Source: Amyloporia xantha
Lineage: Eukaryota; Basidiomycota; Agaricomycetes; Polyporales; Adustoporiaceae
Direction: 5' to 3'
Length of the DNA stretch: 64,000 nt
NCBI GenBank assembly: GCA_036971615.1
Contig: JAYKKR010000035.1
Coordinates: 186,001 to 250,000 of the forward strand
Shown: positions 35,636 through 48,544 of the stretch, one piece after another
Position numbering within the stretch: position 1 is the stretch's first letter
Layout: the number at the start of each line of letters is the position of its first letter
The notes under the pieces: generated by a model
Database searches by the model: none
Seen by the model: only the letters and a program-made list of their open reading frames with translations
Told to the model about the DNA's origin: nothing
Translations under genes and position numbers: made by a program

Positions 35636-38600
35636 GTGGAGACTGGGTTTTTTCTTGATATCTTGCTGTGCCCCGAGAACAGTGCTCGGTCGGCCTTGGA
35701 CTTCTACACGTACACGACTATTCGTCTGCAGTATATGAACGAGTGTACAGTGGACTGCTTGATCATGTCGTTCTTCGGTTCAAATGTGTCCCGTACACGA
35801 TCTGGACATTATCTTACTTTATCTACTTTTACACCATTCCTTTTGTGTTTCGCGCTTCGTGTCAGCTGAACCTCCTTGCTGTATATTCGTCAACGTCATT
35901 GTGTGCAGAACAGATGCATAAACACTCAAACCAGGCATTAGTTGTCGTCGCAAGATGGCGTAAAATATCTACAAGCACAATCAGAGCTTGACCACGTACT
36001 GACCAGGTAGTGTATGCGAGGAAAATCGCGAACCGAATGCGATAAGCCGGCAGAAGCATGTCGTTCAAGGGTGGACAAGTCGTGGGATCGTTTCTTCTAA
36101 TGGACGAGGTTGCCGCAATTCTTCGAGGGTTCATGCGAATTTCAGGCACAAGTGGAGCATGAAGAACCGAGGGCGCCTTCGAAAGCGGGGGGAGGGCATG
36201 GGCATATTTATTTGTCGTCTCGGAGCGCCTTCGACAATATCACGAACGTGATCACGTACGCGGCGGTACGTACTCCAGGCACATTGCCCTGTGTGATATT
36301 AGCGGACCTGGGACATCCGTCGATTTCGGCACCTTGACGAGACTTTGCCCCTCGGGTGCCTGTGCATTGATGTGTGGCAGCACTGGCAGGTGGTTGCATC
36401 TAATTATAGGACATCATATGAAGACGGCATCCTCAGTGGAACGTCCTCGCGCGGCAGCGCGGGACACATGTTAAGAAATGTGAAAATAGATACTATTTTA
36501 TCCCGGTCTACCTGCGAGAATATATTTCCTGAGGTACTTGCTGCAGATAATGACAGATGGACCGATCAGAACTCACGAAGGCCGGCCAGCGCCAACGGTC
36601 CAGAAGGGTACATGTTGCGTTAACTGCGGGTATCAACGGGAGACTTAGCTTTAACTCTACACAGGGGGTACGAACTTACTATGAGCCGCAGTCATTTGCT
36701 TCACGAGCCGTTATTGCCGCACCGCAGTTTCCGTGAATAGATTTGTCGGAGCACGAGTCTACACGAGGTCATTGCCGCCCGATCACTCTGACGCTCATGA
36801 ATAGCCAGCCCTGATAAAGAATGCAGATTTGTCTTGATAATAGCAGCTATACTTGTCATGAGCGCGGCAGTCCATGTGGGACACCGTCCTAAATGTCGGC
36901 GAGAAGTTTATCAGGGTATATGAACGGCATGGGCAGTGTCGAGAGTGACGGCTTAGTTTATCGGCGTACGTCGCAAGTATTGGCGGCAATCTTCGAGAGC
37001 GCCACTAGTGCGCCATACAAATTATGGACGCAGAGCATTGCAACGCCAGCTCCGTGGTACAAGGAAGCACAGCAGATCGGATGCCATTCCTCGACTTTCG
37101 GGTCCGTATGAGGTGCGCCATGCCACAGCGCTGACATCTGCAGTGTGTGATGATTGTCGAAAATGGACAGTCTAAGACGTTTCAATACTCGCTGTACATC
37201 AATAAATGTAAATTGAGGCATTACCGCGGACTTCCACATGCTACTCAGCTGAACTTCCAAGCTCGCTCGACGAGGTTTGGCGTATCTAGAACCATCATGA
37301 TGTTGTGATACACAGAGTGCCGTCAATGCCTAAGTTATGGATCCATTAATATTGGACAAGGTGTCCATGTAATTTCTTGAGAAATGGGCAGTGTGACGAG
37401 GGAGTGGTGACAATTTATTGAGAAGCAGCTTCTCGAGGGCTTCTGGGACATAACTGCTCGCTGAAATACATCCACTTACCTGACTGTACATGTGGCAATT
37501 TGCACCGAGTATGTCATGTCCAGATGCTCGCGAGCAAAGACAATACTAAACATCTACCAGTTGCGAACCGGTCGTGGTCCGTACATCAAGAAGGGAGACT
37601 TCAAGTTCAGTGTGCTTAAACGGAGTACACGAAACATGTATCCATTCCTCTGAGACAATTCCAGGAGAGCCCGTAGTCCAACGATCTAGAATTAACGACG
37701 CGGCCATGACTTACGGCGGCAAGCTCTCCGATCACGATCGGGCAGGACATCCAGTGTGTGTGACCAGCTCGGTACCATATACAGAAGGGCGGCATTGGTC
37801 AAAAGAATGCAGCTGTGCGATACATCCGTGGGGCCCTGAGTCTGGCTATGTCATGCCAATTCTGACAGTCACTACAGCTAGTGCAGCACGAGATTGTGAC
37901 GTGCACAGCCACACTCGACGACGAAACCTGATTGAATTGGAAACGATTACGCACCGACTACGCAATCCAGAGAATGAACAGAGACATTGAGGCAGGAACC
38001 GTCCAGGCGAAACTTGATCTACTCGCCAAATAGTTCACAGAGCGAGGGCGGCGACGCTCATCCAGGCCCGAACGGATCATTATTTTAAGCGGCGATAGAG
38101 CCGCGGCCGCGTAAATGGCACAGCATGTCCTCGGAGATCCAATGCTGCCGCGTCTCCGATTGAGACCGCTCTAAAGTAGTGGCCATCGTCCACTGATCCC
38201 GAGCTCTCTATCGACACCATGGTCGACCTCGAGATCCATTGACAATTTGAATACTGTGCCTTGCTGTCGAAATTATGAATCGGAAGTCATTTTTGTTTCA
38301 ACAGGTCCCGTCAGCATTGGACTCGTAATGGGTGACACTGGCCGGGCAAACTGCGATCTATCCATCCTTCGCTCCGGAACAACACGTTCCACTGGACGAT
38401 TTCGGTATACTGTGGGCTTCGTGTCTGGGGACATATTTCGTACCTAACTATCATTTTTTACTAACTAGTTGTTTTCATGTCCTCATGAAAGGATTGCGCA
38501 TAAGTTCGCAATCTAGTTTCAGCCAAACGCTCACTTTTATCTGGTATGGTCTATGCTCTTTTCAGGTGTGTAGTTCTCGCGCTCGAAGTACTCGCACTGA

Positions 38601-39107
38601 AATATTTCACTGACGCTTGGGTCTGTTGATATGTAGTCCCGTCGATTACCATACAGGACGACATGTCTTGGTGTCCTGTAGTCGATTACGATTTGGCTGT
38701 CCGTGTTGCACACAGTGGTGACGCACGGCCTCGGCCCAAATGACTCAAATGATGCTATACGTCACGACCAATACTCGATGCTACATGATCGGAATGTAAC
38801 TCCTGTCAGGCAGGTTCGAAGTCGGGGGGTCCGATTTGGACTTGCAAGGCACTCATGCGCGGCAATGCATCCTGTCCAGAACTCGGTCGAAGCGGACTAG
38901 TTTCACTCCCTTTGGAGCGCCCTTAACCATTCCACGTCCCGCACGCCTTGTCGCCATATTCAGTACTGCTCTCTTATGTTTCGGGCTGCGCTAGACATCG
39001 CTCCTGTCAGCGCGCTGCAGAGACGGGAGCGAACAGTATTCCACAAGTATAAAAGGCGACGGAGAAGCAGCACAATTTATTCAGCCCGCTTTCGCCTCGT
39101 TTTTTCA
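35636..39107. other. 3.5 kb without a recognisable gene
   Basis: Open frames here are short, lack domains and do not join through plausible introns. No strong repeat was seen. The last ~60 bases contain the laccase TATA box and leader. Confidence 0.5.
39048..39054 (+). promoter_or_regulatory. TATA box of the laccase gene
   Basis: TATAAAA lies 60 bp before the ATG at 39108, a typical distance in fungal laccase genes. Confidence 0.6.
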
Positions 39108-41356
39108 ATGCCTTTCTCTCCCATTCTCAGGGCGATAGCCTCACTGAGTTTGACTGTCGGTGTTCTTGGAGCCATAGGCCCAATTACCGACCTAGACATC
39201 GTTAACGGCGAGGTCAATCCTGATGGGTTTACCCGTCAAGCTGTCCTTCCTGGCGGTACTTTTCCAGGGCCCATAATCTCAGGGTATAAGGTATGTCTAA
39301 GTATCGCGCAGTGTATAATTTAGATCTGACTCTACGTGTCCTGTAGGGAGATAACTTCCAGATAAACGTCCATGATAAACTGACCAATGGGACCATGAAC
39401 AAGACCACTACTATCGTAAGTTAACTCATCACAGTGCACAAACGTGACGGTCAACAATATTGACCAACTGCCACAATGCGTATCAGCACTGGCACGGTCT
39501 GTTTCAACACACGACCAATTGGGCAGATGGCCCGGCTTTCGTTACTCAATGTCCCATTGCTTCGGGAGACTCATTCTTGTACGATTTTAATGTTCCAGAC
39601 CAAGCCGGTACGTTCTCGAACACATTGAAGTATCAAACCGCTAATTGGAACTCGTCAGGTACCTTCTGGTATCACAGTCACGAGAGCCTGCAGTATTGCG
39701 ATGGCTTGCGTGGACCCTTTATTGTATACGACCCGGACGACCCGCATGCGGACTTGTATGATGTCGATGATGGTTAGTCAACCATCATTTTTTACCTGCG
39801 AGATCACTACTGACAGCATGAGCAGATAGTACCGTCATCACTCTCGCTGACTGGTATCATCTCCCGGCTCTCCAGGTCCCCATCCCTGCGTACGTTATTC
39901 CGATGTGATTCTCTTGTTGCTGCCCGAGTTTATGCGAATCGGTTATGGCAGACTTTCGGATTCCGTGCTCATCAATGGCCTTGGTCGCGAAGCGGGTGAT
40001 AACAGCTCTCCTTTGTCGGTCATCACTGTCATTCCCGGCCTACGGTATGTTACATCACCCAACAAATCGTAAACATGACTAAACTAGAGGAATCATAGCT
40101 ACCGCTTCCGTCTCATCTCCATTTCTTGTGACCCCTACTTCAACTTCACGATTGACAGTCACAGCGTGACTATTATTGAGGCTGACGGAGAGAACACCCA
40201 ACCGCTCCCCGATATCGACTCCATCCAAATCTTTGCGGCGCAGCGCTATTCCTTCGTTGTAAGTGCTTTTACCTTGCCATCAACTGACCCTGATTGAGTT
40301 TGATGGGGACTGCAGTTAGAGGCGAATCAGCCAATTGACAATTACTGGATCCGAGCTGCTCCGGAGCCCTTGGCTGGCACTGGTCAGAGTAACCCTCCGA
40401 CCGGTTTGGCCATCCTACACTACGTCGGCGCGCCTGAGCCGGATCCTACGGCTCCTGGCAACGAGACCATACCGCCGTCGACCAACCCGCTATTGGAGCA
40501 AAACCTTCATCCGCTCACTAATCCAGAAGCGGTACGGGAATTTCCATTACTTTGACGTGTGCTCCATCCTGACTTGCTCTTATTCAGCCTGGTTTCGATG
40601 GTCCCGCGGATGTCTACCTCGACTTAAATTTCACATTTGTAAGCATGTATCCAAATGAATTGACGTGTACGGCTTAACTCCGAATTCAGGCCGTGCCCAG
40701 ATTTTATGTCAACGGCTATACCTTCATTCCCCCAACTGTTCCAGTACTCCTTCAGATCCTCTCGGGTGCATACACCGCCCAGGAGCTCATGCCCAATGGC
40801 AGTGTTTATACTCTGCCGCCCAATAAGGTCATCCAGATATCGATGCCCGGCGGAGTTGTGGGCGTTCGACACCCACTCCATTTGCATGGCGTGAGTAGCG
40901 AATCCATGTGTCTTCAGCTCAAACTGACGATGGATCCGCAGCATGCGTTCTCTGTCCTTCGGAGCGCCGGCGAGCAAACAAGTCCTCTCAACTTTGCAAA
41001 CCCCGTTCGTCGAGACACTGTCAACATTGGTTTGGCGGGTGATAATGTTACCATCCGGTTCGAGGTTCGTTGGATCCCTGAGCTCTATTTGCGCGTTTCA
41101 CACAGACCGCTTACCCTTTGGCTGCATAGACGAATAACCCGGGCCCATGGTTCCTCCACTGTCATATTGACTTCCACCTCAATGCCGGCTTTGCTGTAGT
41201 CATGGCTGAAGATACATACGACACTCCACGTGTTGACGCGCCTCCTCGTGAGTATTTTACGATGCCTGTGGTGAATATATCATCTAACGCCCTACTCTAG
41301 CTCCGTGGGACCAGCTTTGCCCTGACTACGACGCTCTGCCTGCCACGGATCTGTGA
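39108..41356 (+). CDS. Secreted laccase (multicopper oxidase)
   Basis: Phenol oxidase that reduces O2 to water, secreted. Twelve exons give about 539 residues; introns 39291-39346, 39416-39486, 39773-39825, 39890-39951, 40045-40098, 40259-40315, 40532-40587, 40639-40689, 40891-40941, 41065-41129 and 41248-41300. Residues 1-21 are a signal peptide, and the mature start is near [13 protein letters not shown]. Copper motifs: L1 [17 protein letters not shown]2 [21 protein letters not shown]3 [17 protein letters not shown] (split by intron 9), L4 [20 protein letters not shown]. All ten His and the T1 Cys are present. The T1 axial position is Phe (HLNAGF), as in high-potential polypore laccases. 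Departures: Glu for Leu in SHESLQ, and Asn for the usual Glu in HLEAGF. Several N-glycosylation sites are visible. It ends [17 protein letters not shown]. Confidence 0.92.
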
Positions 41357-42129
41357 TTTAACAAGATTTGTCGGAAGATGAAATGCTCATGTCCCTCAGT
41401 TGCATTCATTTCTGCTTCGATATTTTATTAGCACCATAATTACGAGAGTAATTAGGCACTTAATGCCTTGGGACTGGTTTTAACTACGAGGTGTTGAGTC
41501 TATTCCGGCTATGATGCTCGTAGCAGTTGTATTTACGTCATTTTAATAAATTATGGGGAAGCACCGACTCTGCGGCAGTCTGGCAAAACTCTTATGTTCT
41601 AGGAACGCGAACTGCAGTCACTGCAGGCACGGACCCATTACTTATCGCCACATATGCCGAGCAAATCTCATGACAAATTGTGACAAGGATTTATGCAGAT
41701 GTAGTTAGAATACACCCATAAGCAAATATAGAATATGTTTAAACTTATGTGCTTATCTCAAACGGACATATAACATTCAAATTCGGATTGTTAGAAATAA
41801 TTAACCTTTGTGCATTAGCTTCGAACTGACGGAAAGATTCAAAACAGTATGAAAAATATGTTAACGCATTTGTTTCAGGCACAGAGTGTACAAGATGATT
41901 TGAATTTGTTATATCATTGAATCTGGTCACATAGTTTACATACAGTCATCGGTGATGTTTAGAATATGTTCCGGTACGATATGTAGCAACAAATATGATT
42001 TACGTTTCTTGCATATGTCACTACAGCGCATCTCCGAGCATAATTAAATTCCGTCGCACACATACATGCACCGGCCCACTGACCGACCCACTGACCGGCC
42101 CACTGACCGGCCGCTCAGCGGACAATCGT
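41357..42129. other. Intergenic, AT-rich
   Basis: No gene. The stretch 41690-41950 is AT-rich. A short 12-bp tandem repeat at the right end is listed separately. The region holds the 3' flanks of the convergent laccase and F-box genes. Confidence 0.55.
42072..42113. repeat. 12-bp tandem repeat
   Basis: About 3.4 copies of ggcccactgacc; the first junction has gacccactgacc instead. Confidence 0.8.
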
Positions 42130-44019
42130 CTAAGTCAGTACTGTCGGGGCATACCAAGACCAACACCACTCGGATCGACGTAGGTTAACAAACATCTTCA
42201 CCGTGCGTAGAGTAGGGCAGTTTTCGCGCAATAGCGTCAGCGTATCCGCTCTGTTGGGTGCGTGCCCATCGGGGGCACTGCCTTCCCAAATATGTACATG
42301 GGCCAAGGAAGGAAACAACGGAAACCATTCTGATATGGTGTCCTATAATAAAGGGTATCGGCGATGAGAATGCTGAACACTTTCACAGGCGAAAAACTTA
42401 CCATGAAGTTGGAACTAAATACAGCCCCATCGCGTTGGTGCATAATGGTTACGTGTATAACCGGAATATAATATTCTGGTCGCATCTGCCCGGTGTGGGG
42501 AGCCAGAAAGGGCAGCGTGCCGCCCGCAACGTCGGGTGGCACAGTGACACCGATGGCCTGGAGGAGAGGTAATCCCTCCATCATCGTCATGATCGTGGAA
42601 AATGATTGTCCGAAAGTGTTTTCATCCATTTCAAGGCGTCGGGAAAGACGTGCAATGCTTCCAAGCCACTAGAGGAACGGATTAGGTGTGGAATATAAGA
42701 GAGCGGCGCCTTCAGCTTGCGCAGCGAGGATTGAATTTTTGGCAATACACGAAAAGGGTACACGCGATTGCACCCGGAGTGCGAGTCGGGGCCGATCTCC
42801 AGGTTGATAAGGCTTCTGTGGCGAGACAGGAATGTGTCGAGACTGGCACATGGAATGTACCCCTCGATTTCGAGTTCCGTTAGTGTAGGCACTGTGATAT
42901 GGCGCAAGACCTCAGACCATTGAGTCGACACGGTTGTCGTCGGGCCATACAGCCGGAGAGCCTGTATCTGAGAACCGTTCAACGTCTGAAGAGTCCAGGG
43001 TAGAAACGTAGGAGAAAACAGCAATGACGTTTCTCCCTCAAAGTTTGTGAGGCAGGAATATGAGATCGAGGGAAGCGCATGCCGTTTGGCCCATCTGGGG
43101 GATAATTCTGGGGAGCTAGTCGGGTCGAAGTGTCTAATCCGTAATTGATGAATTCCCGACTGTAGAATAGAATAGAATAAAGGTATGTAGACACCGTCTT
43201 CTGCAGGTCCTGAGCACCATAAATATACATTGGTGATTGCCGATGAGCAGATGCTTTGAAAGAAGCGTTGGAGCAGAGTGCACTGAATCGCGACCTCGGG
43301 GTCAAGGATGGAAAAATGACAGGAGATCGAGGTGGGGGTCTCGAAGTTCAGCGAACGTCGCCAGATATCCAGGACAGAAAATGTGTCGCCACGAATGTAG
43401 ACTTCGCGTGACAGCCGCAGACCTTTCCTTCGAAGATATAGAGGCGTGAGTATGGCATGTAGTCGAATGCAGGCCAAGGACAATTCGTATATGGCTTCAT
43501 CTAGCATTTCATGCGCTATAGCACGAATCAATTCGCACGGAATTGACGTCAAGATGTCCCGTCCATGAGCAGTAGGGCCCTTCATGATACACCGGTCAGC
43601 TTGAAAAAAAATCAGATCATCGCTCAACACGTACAATTCTATCATCAGAGCTTTCGCCGCACAAACGCTTCGGAGCGCGAGTATCCACCAAGTTTTCGGC
43701 ACGACGTTTCTTTCTCTATGGACGCAGTCTCAGATACGGTGTTCTTCGTGTTCATGAGGCACTTACAATGCGAGCCTCAGATCTTTCGATTTCGTCATGT
43801 GATTCAAATTTTGGCCCAGGCTGCACGGATACCGCCTTAGAACCCAAGAGTCAGAAATATAAGAGCCCTGCATAATCGACCGCTTACCTGCACATGACCG
43901 TCAGAGCGAGCACGCTTGATGTCTTTCCGTCCCATCAAGTCAGATGCTTTGCGCTTCTGTCCTTGCCGGCAAGGACTAGCTGTGAGATACGGAGCGAGGA
44001 TGCTGTGAACGATACCCAT
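42130..44019 (-). CDS. F-box/leucine-rich-repeat protein, possibly frame-disrupted
   Basis: An SCF ubiquitin-ligase adaptor type. Three small basic exons come first: 43888-44019 (MGIVHSILAPYLT..., with KRKASDLMGRKDIKRARSD resembling a nuclear signal), 43767-43835 and 43635-43715 (RKKRRAENLVDTR). Introns 43836-43887, 43716-43766 and 43580-43634 are phase-consistent. The large exon opens with the F-box, ILTSIPCELIRAIAHEM...LSLACIRLH, then LRR-like strands (LTELEIEGYIP, LRKLKAPLSYIPHLI, LEALHVFPDAL). Around 42620-42650 the frame changes from ...ALHVFPDAL to DENTFGQSFSTIM without a convincing intron, suggesting a one-base loss in an A run or an unusual splice. After intron 42343-42401 the protein resumes with DTISEWFPLFPSLAHVHIWEG and ENCPTLRTVKMFVN. 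Confidence 0.7.
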
Positions 44020-44405
44020 GGCTGGAGGTCGATGTTAGTTAAGATGAAGGACAATGTATATAGAATACTAAGATACACGATCCCGACCACTATATATACG
44101 AGCGGGTGACGGCTACAACGTTATTTGAATTAGAGTCCTACATTCATCACAATAAGACTGAAGTAGAGGCTATAATTGTTTATTGTCTTTATAACGATGT
44201 TAATAGACAGTAAGTAGCCTGAACAAGAACGTGGTGATAGTGGGCGGCTCCCACAATTGTCTCAACTCTGGAGATGATCAAAAACAATTGTCGAGCAAAA
44301 GGTGAAATATCTACAGTGGGCATTCCACGTCGCTCTAATCCTCGAATCTTCGACAGTAAAGCTATAACGTGAATCTCACCCCTGGTCACCTTTGCGCCAA
44401 GAAAT

Positions 44406-47400
44406 ATGGGACGAAACACTGCTTGCTACTGTCAGCTCTTCCAATGCAATGGCGCAAAGATCGACTACAACATTTACAGACAGCATCAGAGGGAGGAACA
44501 GCGCATAGTACGTGATAGATTTACCTATGCATGGCGTTATTCATTCAGGCTTCGGACAGAACGATAATGCCTCCACCAGCTTCAGCGAAGGCGGCTCATC
44601 GCCATCGCCAACCGAATCACCACAGCTCGAGCACTTAGTGGAGGAAGTCTTCAGTTTAACTCTAGGACACAGTACAGAGTCAGTTCAAGTGGAGCAGGAT
44701 GCGAGTTGGGACAGACGTTGTTCCCCGAGAAGACCGTCTCTTGTGAGTGATCACAATGAAGGAGAGAACCCTCCCGTGTCGCCTCTGCGGCCTACGTCCC
44801 CTCCACCTCCGTCCACGAAATCGAGATATTCGGTCGTTCCCCATTCGCCTTCCATCGACCAGCAATCGGGACATTCTGCTTCCTTACCGACATCTGACAA
44901 CGTGCCGCGCGATGAGTATGAAATTCTTGTTCTACTCGACTACGAAATTCAGTCACACACCGATCACTGTAAGCAGCTTTTGAAAGAAGGGCTTGCTGTA
45001 CCAGTTGGAAGTCGCGGGGCATTTGATGCGTCGAAAGGCCTGCGTTTAGAGCAAGAGTGGTTTTACAAGACGGAGGGAACGGTGCGCAGAACAGAGACTA
45101 CAGGGGAAGGATCTGCCGCCACGGTCCTCCGAGCGGCCATGGCGGAAACGATTGCGCATTTTTTGGCCCAGATTCCAGAATGGAGCTCTCGTGTTGAGCA
45201 GAAAACCTCTGAAATCGGCATAGAAGCTAGCAGTATCGTGGTCGAAACAGGTGCGATAAATTCAATGCAGAGTATATCGTGAGACTCACCAATGGATATG
45301 CAACAGTGAAACATTTTAATCATCCCTTGAACCGAGTCGATCCCCTGCTGCTCCTGGCTATATTCACGGTTCTCGCCCTTCAGCTGCTAGGGAAGGTCAC
45401 ACGCACTTCGTGCAATTTCACTTTACGAATGTTGAAAGTGCTCGTGGAGTGTGCACTGAAGCGAAGAGGAATCACCCCAGAGGAAGCGGCGCTCCTGACG
45501 AGCTTCCCCTCAGATATCCGTAGTGTCCGTAAAGCTTTCAACCTCGAAGCCTGCGTGTCAGTATGGGCCGCATGTCCCACGTGTTGTGCAACATACGAAC
45601 CCCTGGATCAATCGGGAACCCCCATCTACCCAGCGCGATGTCAATATCGTCGCTGGGAAAACAGCGCGCCATGCAATGCTCGACTTACCAAAAATGCAGT
45701 TCATGATGGGCGAAGCATCCGCGTACCCTCGAGACCGTTCCCAGTGCAAGATATGGACGAGTTCGTGGGAGCACTGCTCAGCCGACCGGGCATCGAGGAG
45801 GCTTTACATAGGGGATTACACATGATGGAGACAGGGATCCTTCGCGATATTGCCGAGGGTCGAGCGATCAAGGACTTCCAGGAGGCCTACAAGAAAACTG
45901 TGCAAATTAGCAACAGCGAGGAGTTACTGCTACTGTGGGCTTTGTCCGTCGATTGGTTCAATCCGTACCTGAACAAAATTGCCGGAAGGTCAGTTTCGGA
46001 TGGCTCAATGGTCATGTCATGCTTGCTGCTACCGCCTAGCCTCAGATACCAAGCGGAAAATTTGTACCTCGCTGGAATAATACCTGGGCCAAAGGAGCCT
46101 TCCCTGGACGAAGTTAATCACTTCCTGCGTCCATTGGTCAACAAGTTACTTACGTCATGGCAGCAAGGCGTATGGTACACGCGCACTCATCAATATCCGC
46201 GCGGGCGTCGTACGCGATCAGCAGTGGCTGTAGTCGTGACAGATCTTCCGGGAAGCCGCAAAGTTTCCGGACAGGCTAGTCATTCCGCGGCGTGTTTCTG
46301 TTCACTGTGTCATCTGAAGAAGAACGAGATTAACAATATCGACATGGCCACCTGGAAAATGAAGACGAAGGATGAGGTACTTCAACATGCACTGGCGTGG
46401 CAACAGGCCCCAAACAAAACCCAGCAGCAGAAGTTGTTTCGAAGCCATGGTGTCCGATGGTCCGAGTTGCAACGACTTCCGTACTGGGATCCTACGAAAT
46501 TTGTTATTGTGGACGCGATGCACAATCTTTTCCTTGGGCTTGTTCAGTTTCACGCACGAACAGTAATGGGAATGGACGTACAGGAAGACAACGATACCAC
46601 CGATGTCGACACCAACGACAGATTGCCCAACCCACAGGACGCCGCGAGCGACGCCCAAGACATTGACAAGCAGATAGTCAAGCTCGACAAAATGCTACTA
46701 TCCAATCCGAGTTCGAAAAAACTGGAGTCTTTCACCAAGGTCGTTATTCGAGAGGCCTGTCGCCGTCGAGGTGTCGATCAAACAAGTTGGGGACCGACGA
46801 ACCGCTTGAAGAAAAAAACAATGACTACTGCCCTCTTGGTAAGTATGTTATTTGCACAAGGAACCATCACCTAACGCGATACCGACAGAATTCAGCTGCT
46901 ACAAGCATGACTGGCACATCTACGATCCCCAGCAGAGAACTCGGCGAAGAGACGATGGCCAATCTCTTGGGTAATGCCATTATCGACGAGATAGCTGCAC
47001 TTACGCAGGATACGACAAGCATACCATTACAAGCAGGACTGTTTACCAAGGCGGATTTAGAGTACTTACAGAGGACCATTGTCGCCACGACCCGACCCAC
47101 ATACTCTAGCGGGCCACCACCCAAAATCGGGACGAAAGCCCAAGGAAAATTGAAAGCCGATCAATGGAAAGCCGCTATCGAGTTCGAGATTCCTGTAGCG
47201 CTGATGAAACGCTGGGGGAACCAAGTCGCAACCGACGAGGCAGGCAGAGCACGCCGTGCATTGGTGAACAGTACGATGCTTCTAGCATGCGCGGTGCGTC
47301 AAGCAACATCCTATCGCACCTCCGAAAGGCACAGTGAATCCTACATGGCGTACATGCATGCCTACCTGTCTAGCATTCGAACTCTTCGAGCGGACTTGCA

Positions 47401-48316
47401 ACTGCGACCTAATCATCACAATGCCTTGCACTTGGGTGCTTTCCTGCTGCAATTTGGTCCGGTTCATAGCTGGTGGATGTTTCCGTTTGAGAGGGTGATT
47501 GGTATACTGCAAAATGTCAATACAAACGGCAAGCAGGGTAAGCGCGGTATCACATTGACGAACATTTTATTCAATACTTACTATTCCGCAGGGCAGTTAG
47601 AACAGACGATGTTGGAATCGTTCTGCGCTGCTGCTAACATCAAAGCGTTCTTGAGAAGCCATGCTTGTCCCGAAATTCTCCGTGAATGCGCACCTATCCT
47701 CGAAGCAGCCTACGGTAATGACAATCGCGGCACACTAATGGCAGATATTCGTTCGTTTGGGATGGCAGATATGACTCCGGAGCACATAGAACAGACCGGC
47801 GATTGGAAGAAGTTCCTGGTTCTCGAAGATGAGATCTACGAAACACTGTCAATGCAGTCGGAATTGCTTCGAAATGAACTACACGGATGGAGGCTAACCA
47901 AACGAGCAATTTGCCACAGACACTACATGATTCGCGGTGTTCAATACTCCAACTACCATGACTCCGAGAATACCAGTATAGTCTACTACCAGCGACATCC
48001 CGATTCTGATCTAGTCCCTGGCGTAATTCGTCAGATTTTTACAGTGCCAACAGCAGACTACTCACATGAAAAGCCTTCCATGCTAGTCCTCTTCGCAATT
48101 CATCGGTACCTTCAAATGCCCTCGACCGAACGCGACCCCTTCATGGAATACCCCGATTTTGGTGCGAATATATGGTCAAAGAGTCTCTCACAGGAGACGG
48201 ACATCTGGCCTAGTACCCGTCATATATGCCATGCCATCCGCCAAGAATGGTCAAAGAATACGTATGTCTTGAAACCTCTTCTACGAGTGAGCCAAACATA
48301 CTATTGCGCACGATAG
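44406..48316 (+). CDS. tnp2-family (CACTA) transposase
   Basis: Four exons give about 1250 residues; introns 44508-44559, 45251-45306 and 46839-46888, phase-consistent. The N-terminus has a small Cys-rich part (CYCQLFQCNGAKID). The catalytic part holds CPTCCATYEP with YPARCQYRRW, LSVDWFNPYLNK (first Asp), IIPGPKEPSLDEVNHFLRPL, CSLCHLKKNEINN, HGVRWSELQRLPYWDP and VIVDAMHNLFLG (second Asp). The C-terminal part has HNALHLGAFLLQFGPVHSWW then MFPFERVIG, the usual tnp2 partner region. No internal stop is present, so it is potentially functional. It acts in the nucleus on the element's ends. Confidence 0.9.
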
Positions 48317-48349
48317 AAGCTCATATCACTTACAGGAGATTTGACGCAT

Positions 48350-48503
48350 GTTCCAAGTGGGCATAGTCTTCTATAGAAGCGGCTGTATGCTTCTATAGGA
48401 GCGGGTATGGTCTTCTTGCGGGCTCATTGTCCGATAGAAGAACATGACCGCGCCCATTGAAGAATACACCCGCTCCTATAGAACGGGCATAGGCTCCTGT
48501 AGT
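48350..48503. repeat. CACTA right-end subterminal repeats
   Basis: Variants of one motif recur in both orientations: cttctatagaagcgg, gcttctataggagcggg, tccgatagaagaa, cccgctcctatagaacggg and aggctcctgtagtag. Such arrays are the transposase-binding regions of CACTA elements. Confidence 0.7.
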
Positions 48504-48544
48504 AGTTACTTGATATTGCAACATTTTTATAAGAACGGCGTTGT

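Larger units (their letters stand above)
44406..48503 (+). mobile_element. CACTA-superfamily DNA transposon (tnp2 type)
   Basis: This contains a full-length spliced transposase. On the right flank the subterminal repeat block is followed by ctcctgtagta, whose reverse complement, tactacaggag, is one base from the CACTACAGGAG form expected at a CACTA end. No matching left terminus was found between 44020 and 44405, so the left boundary given is only the transposase start and the element may be truncated on that side. Confidence 0.7.
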
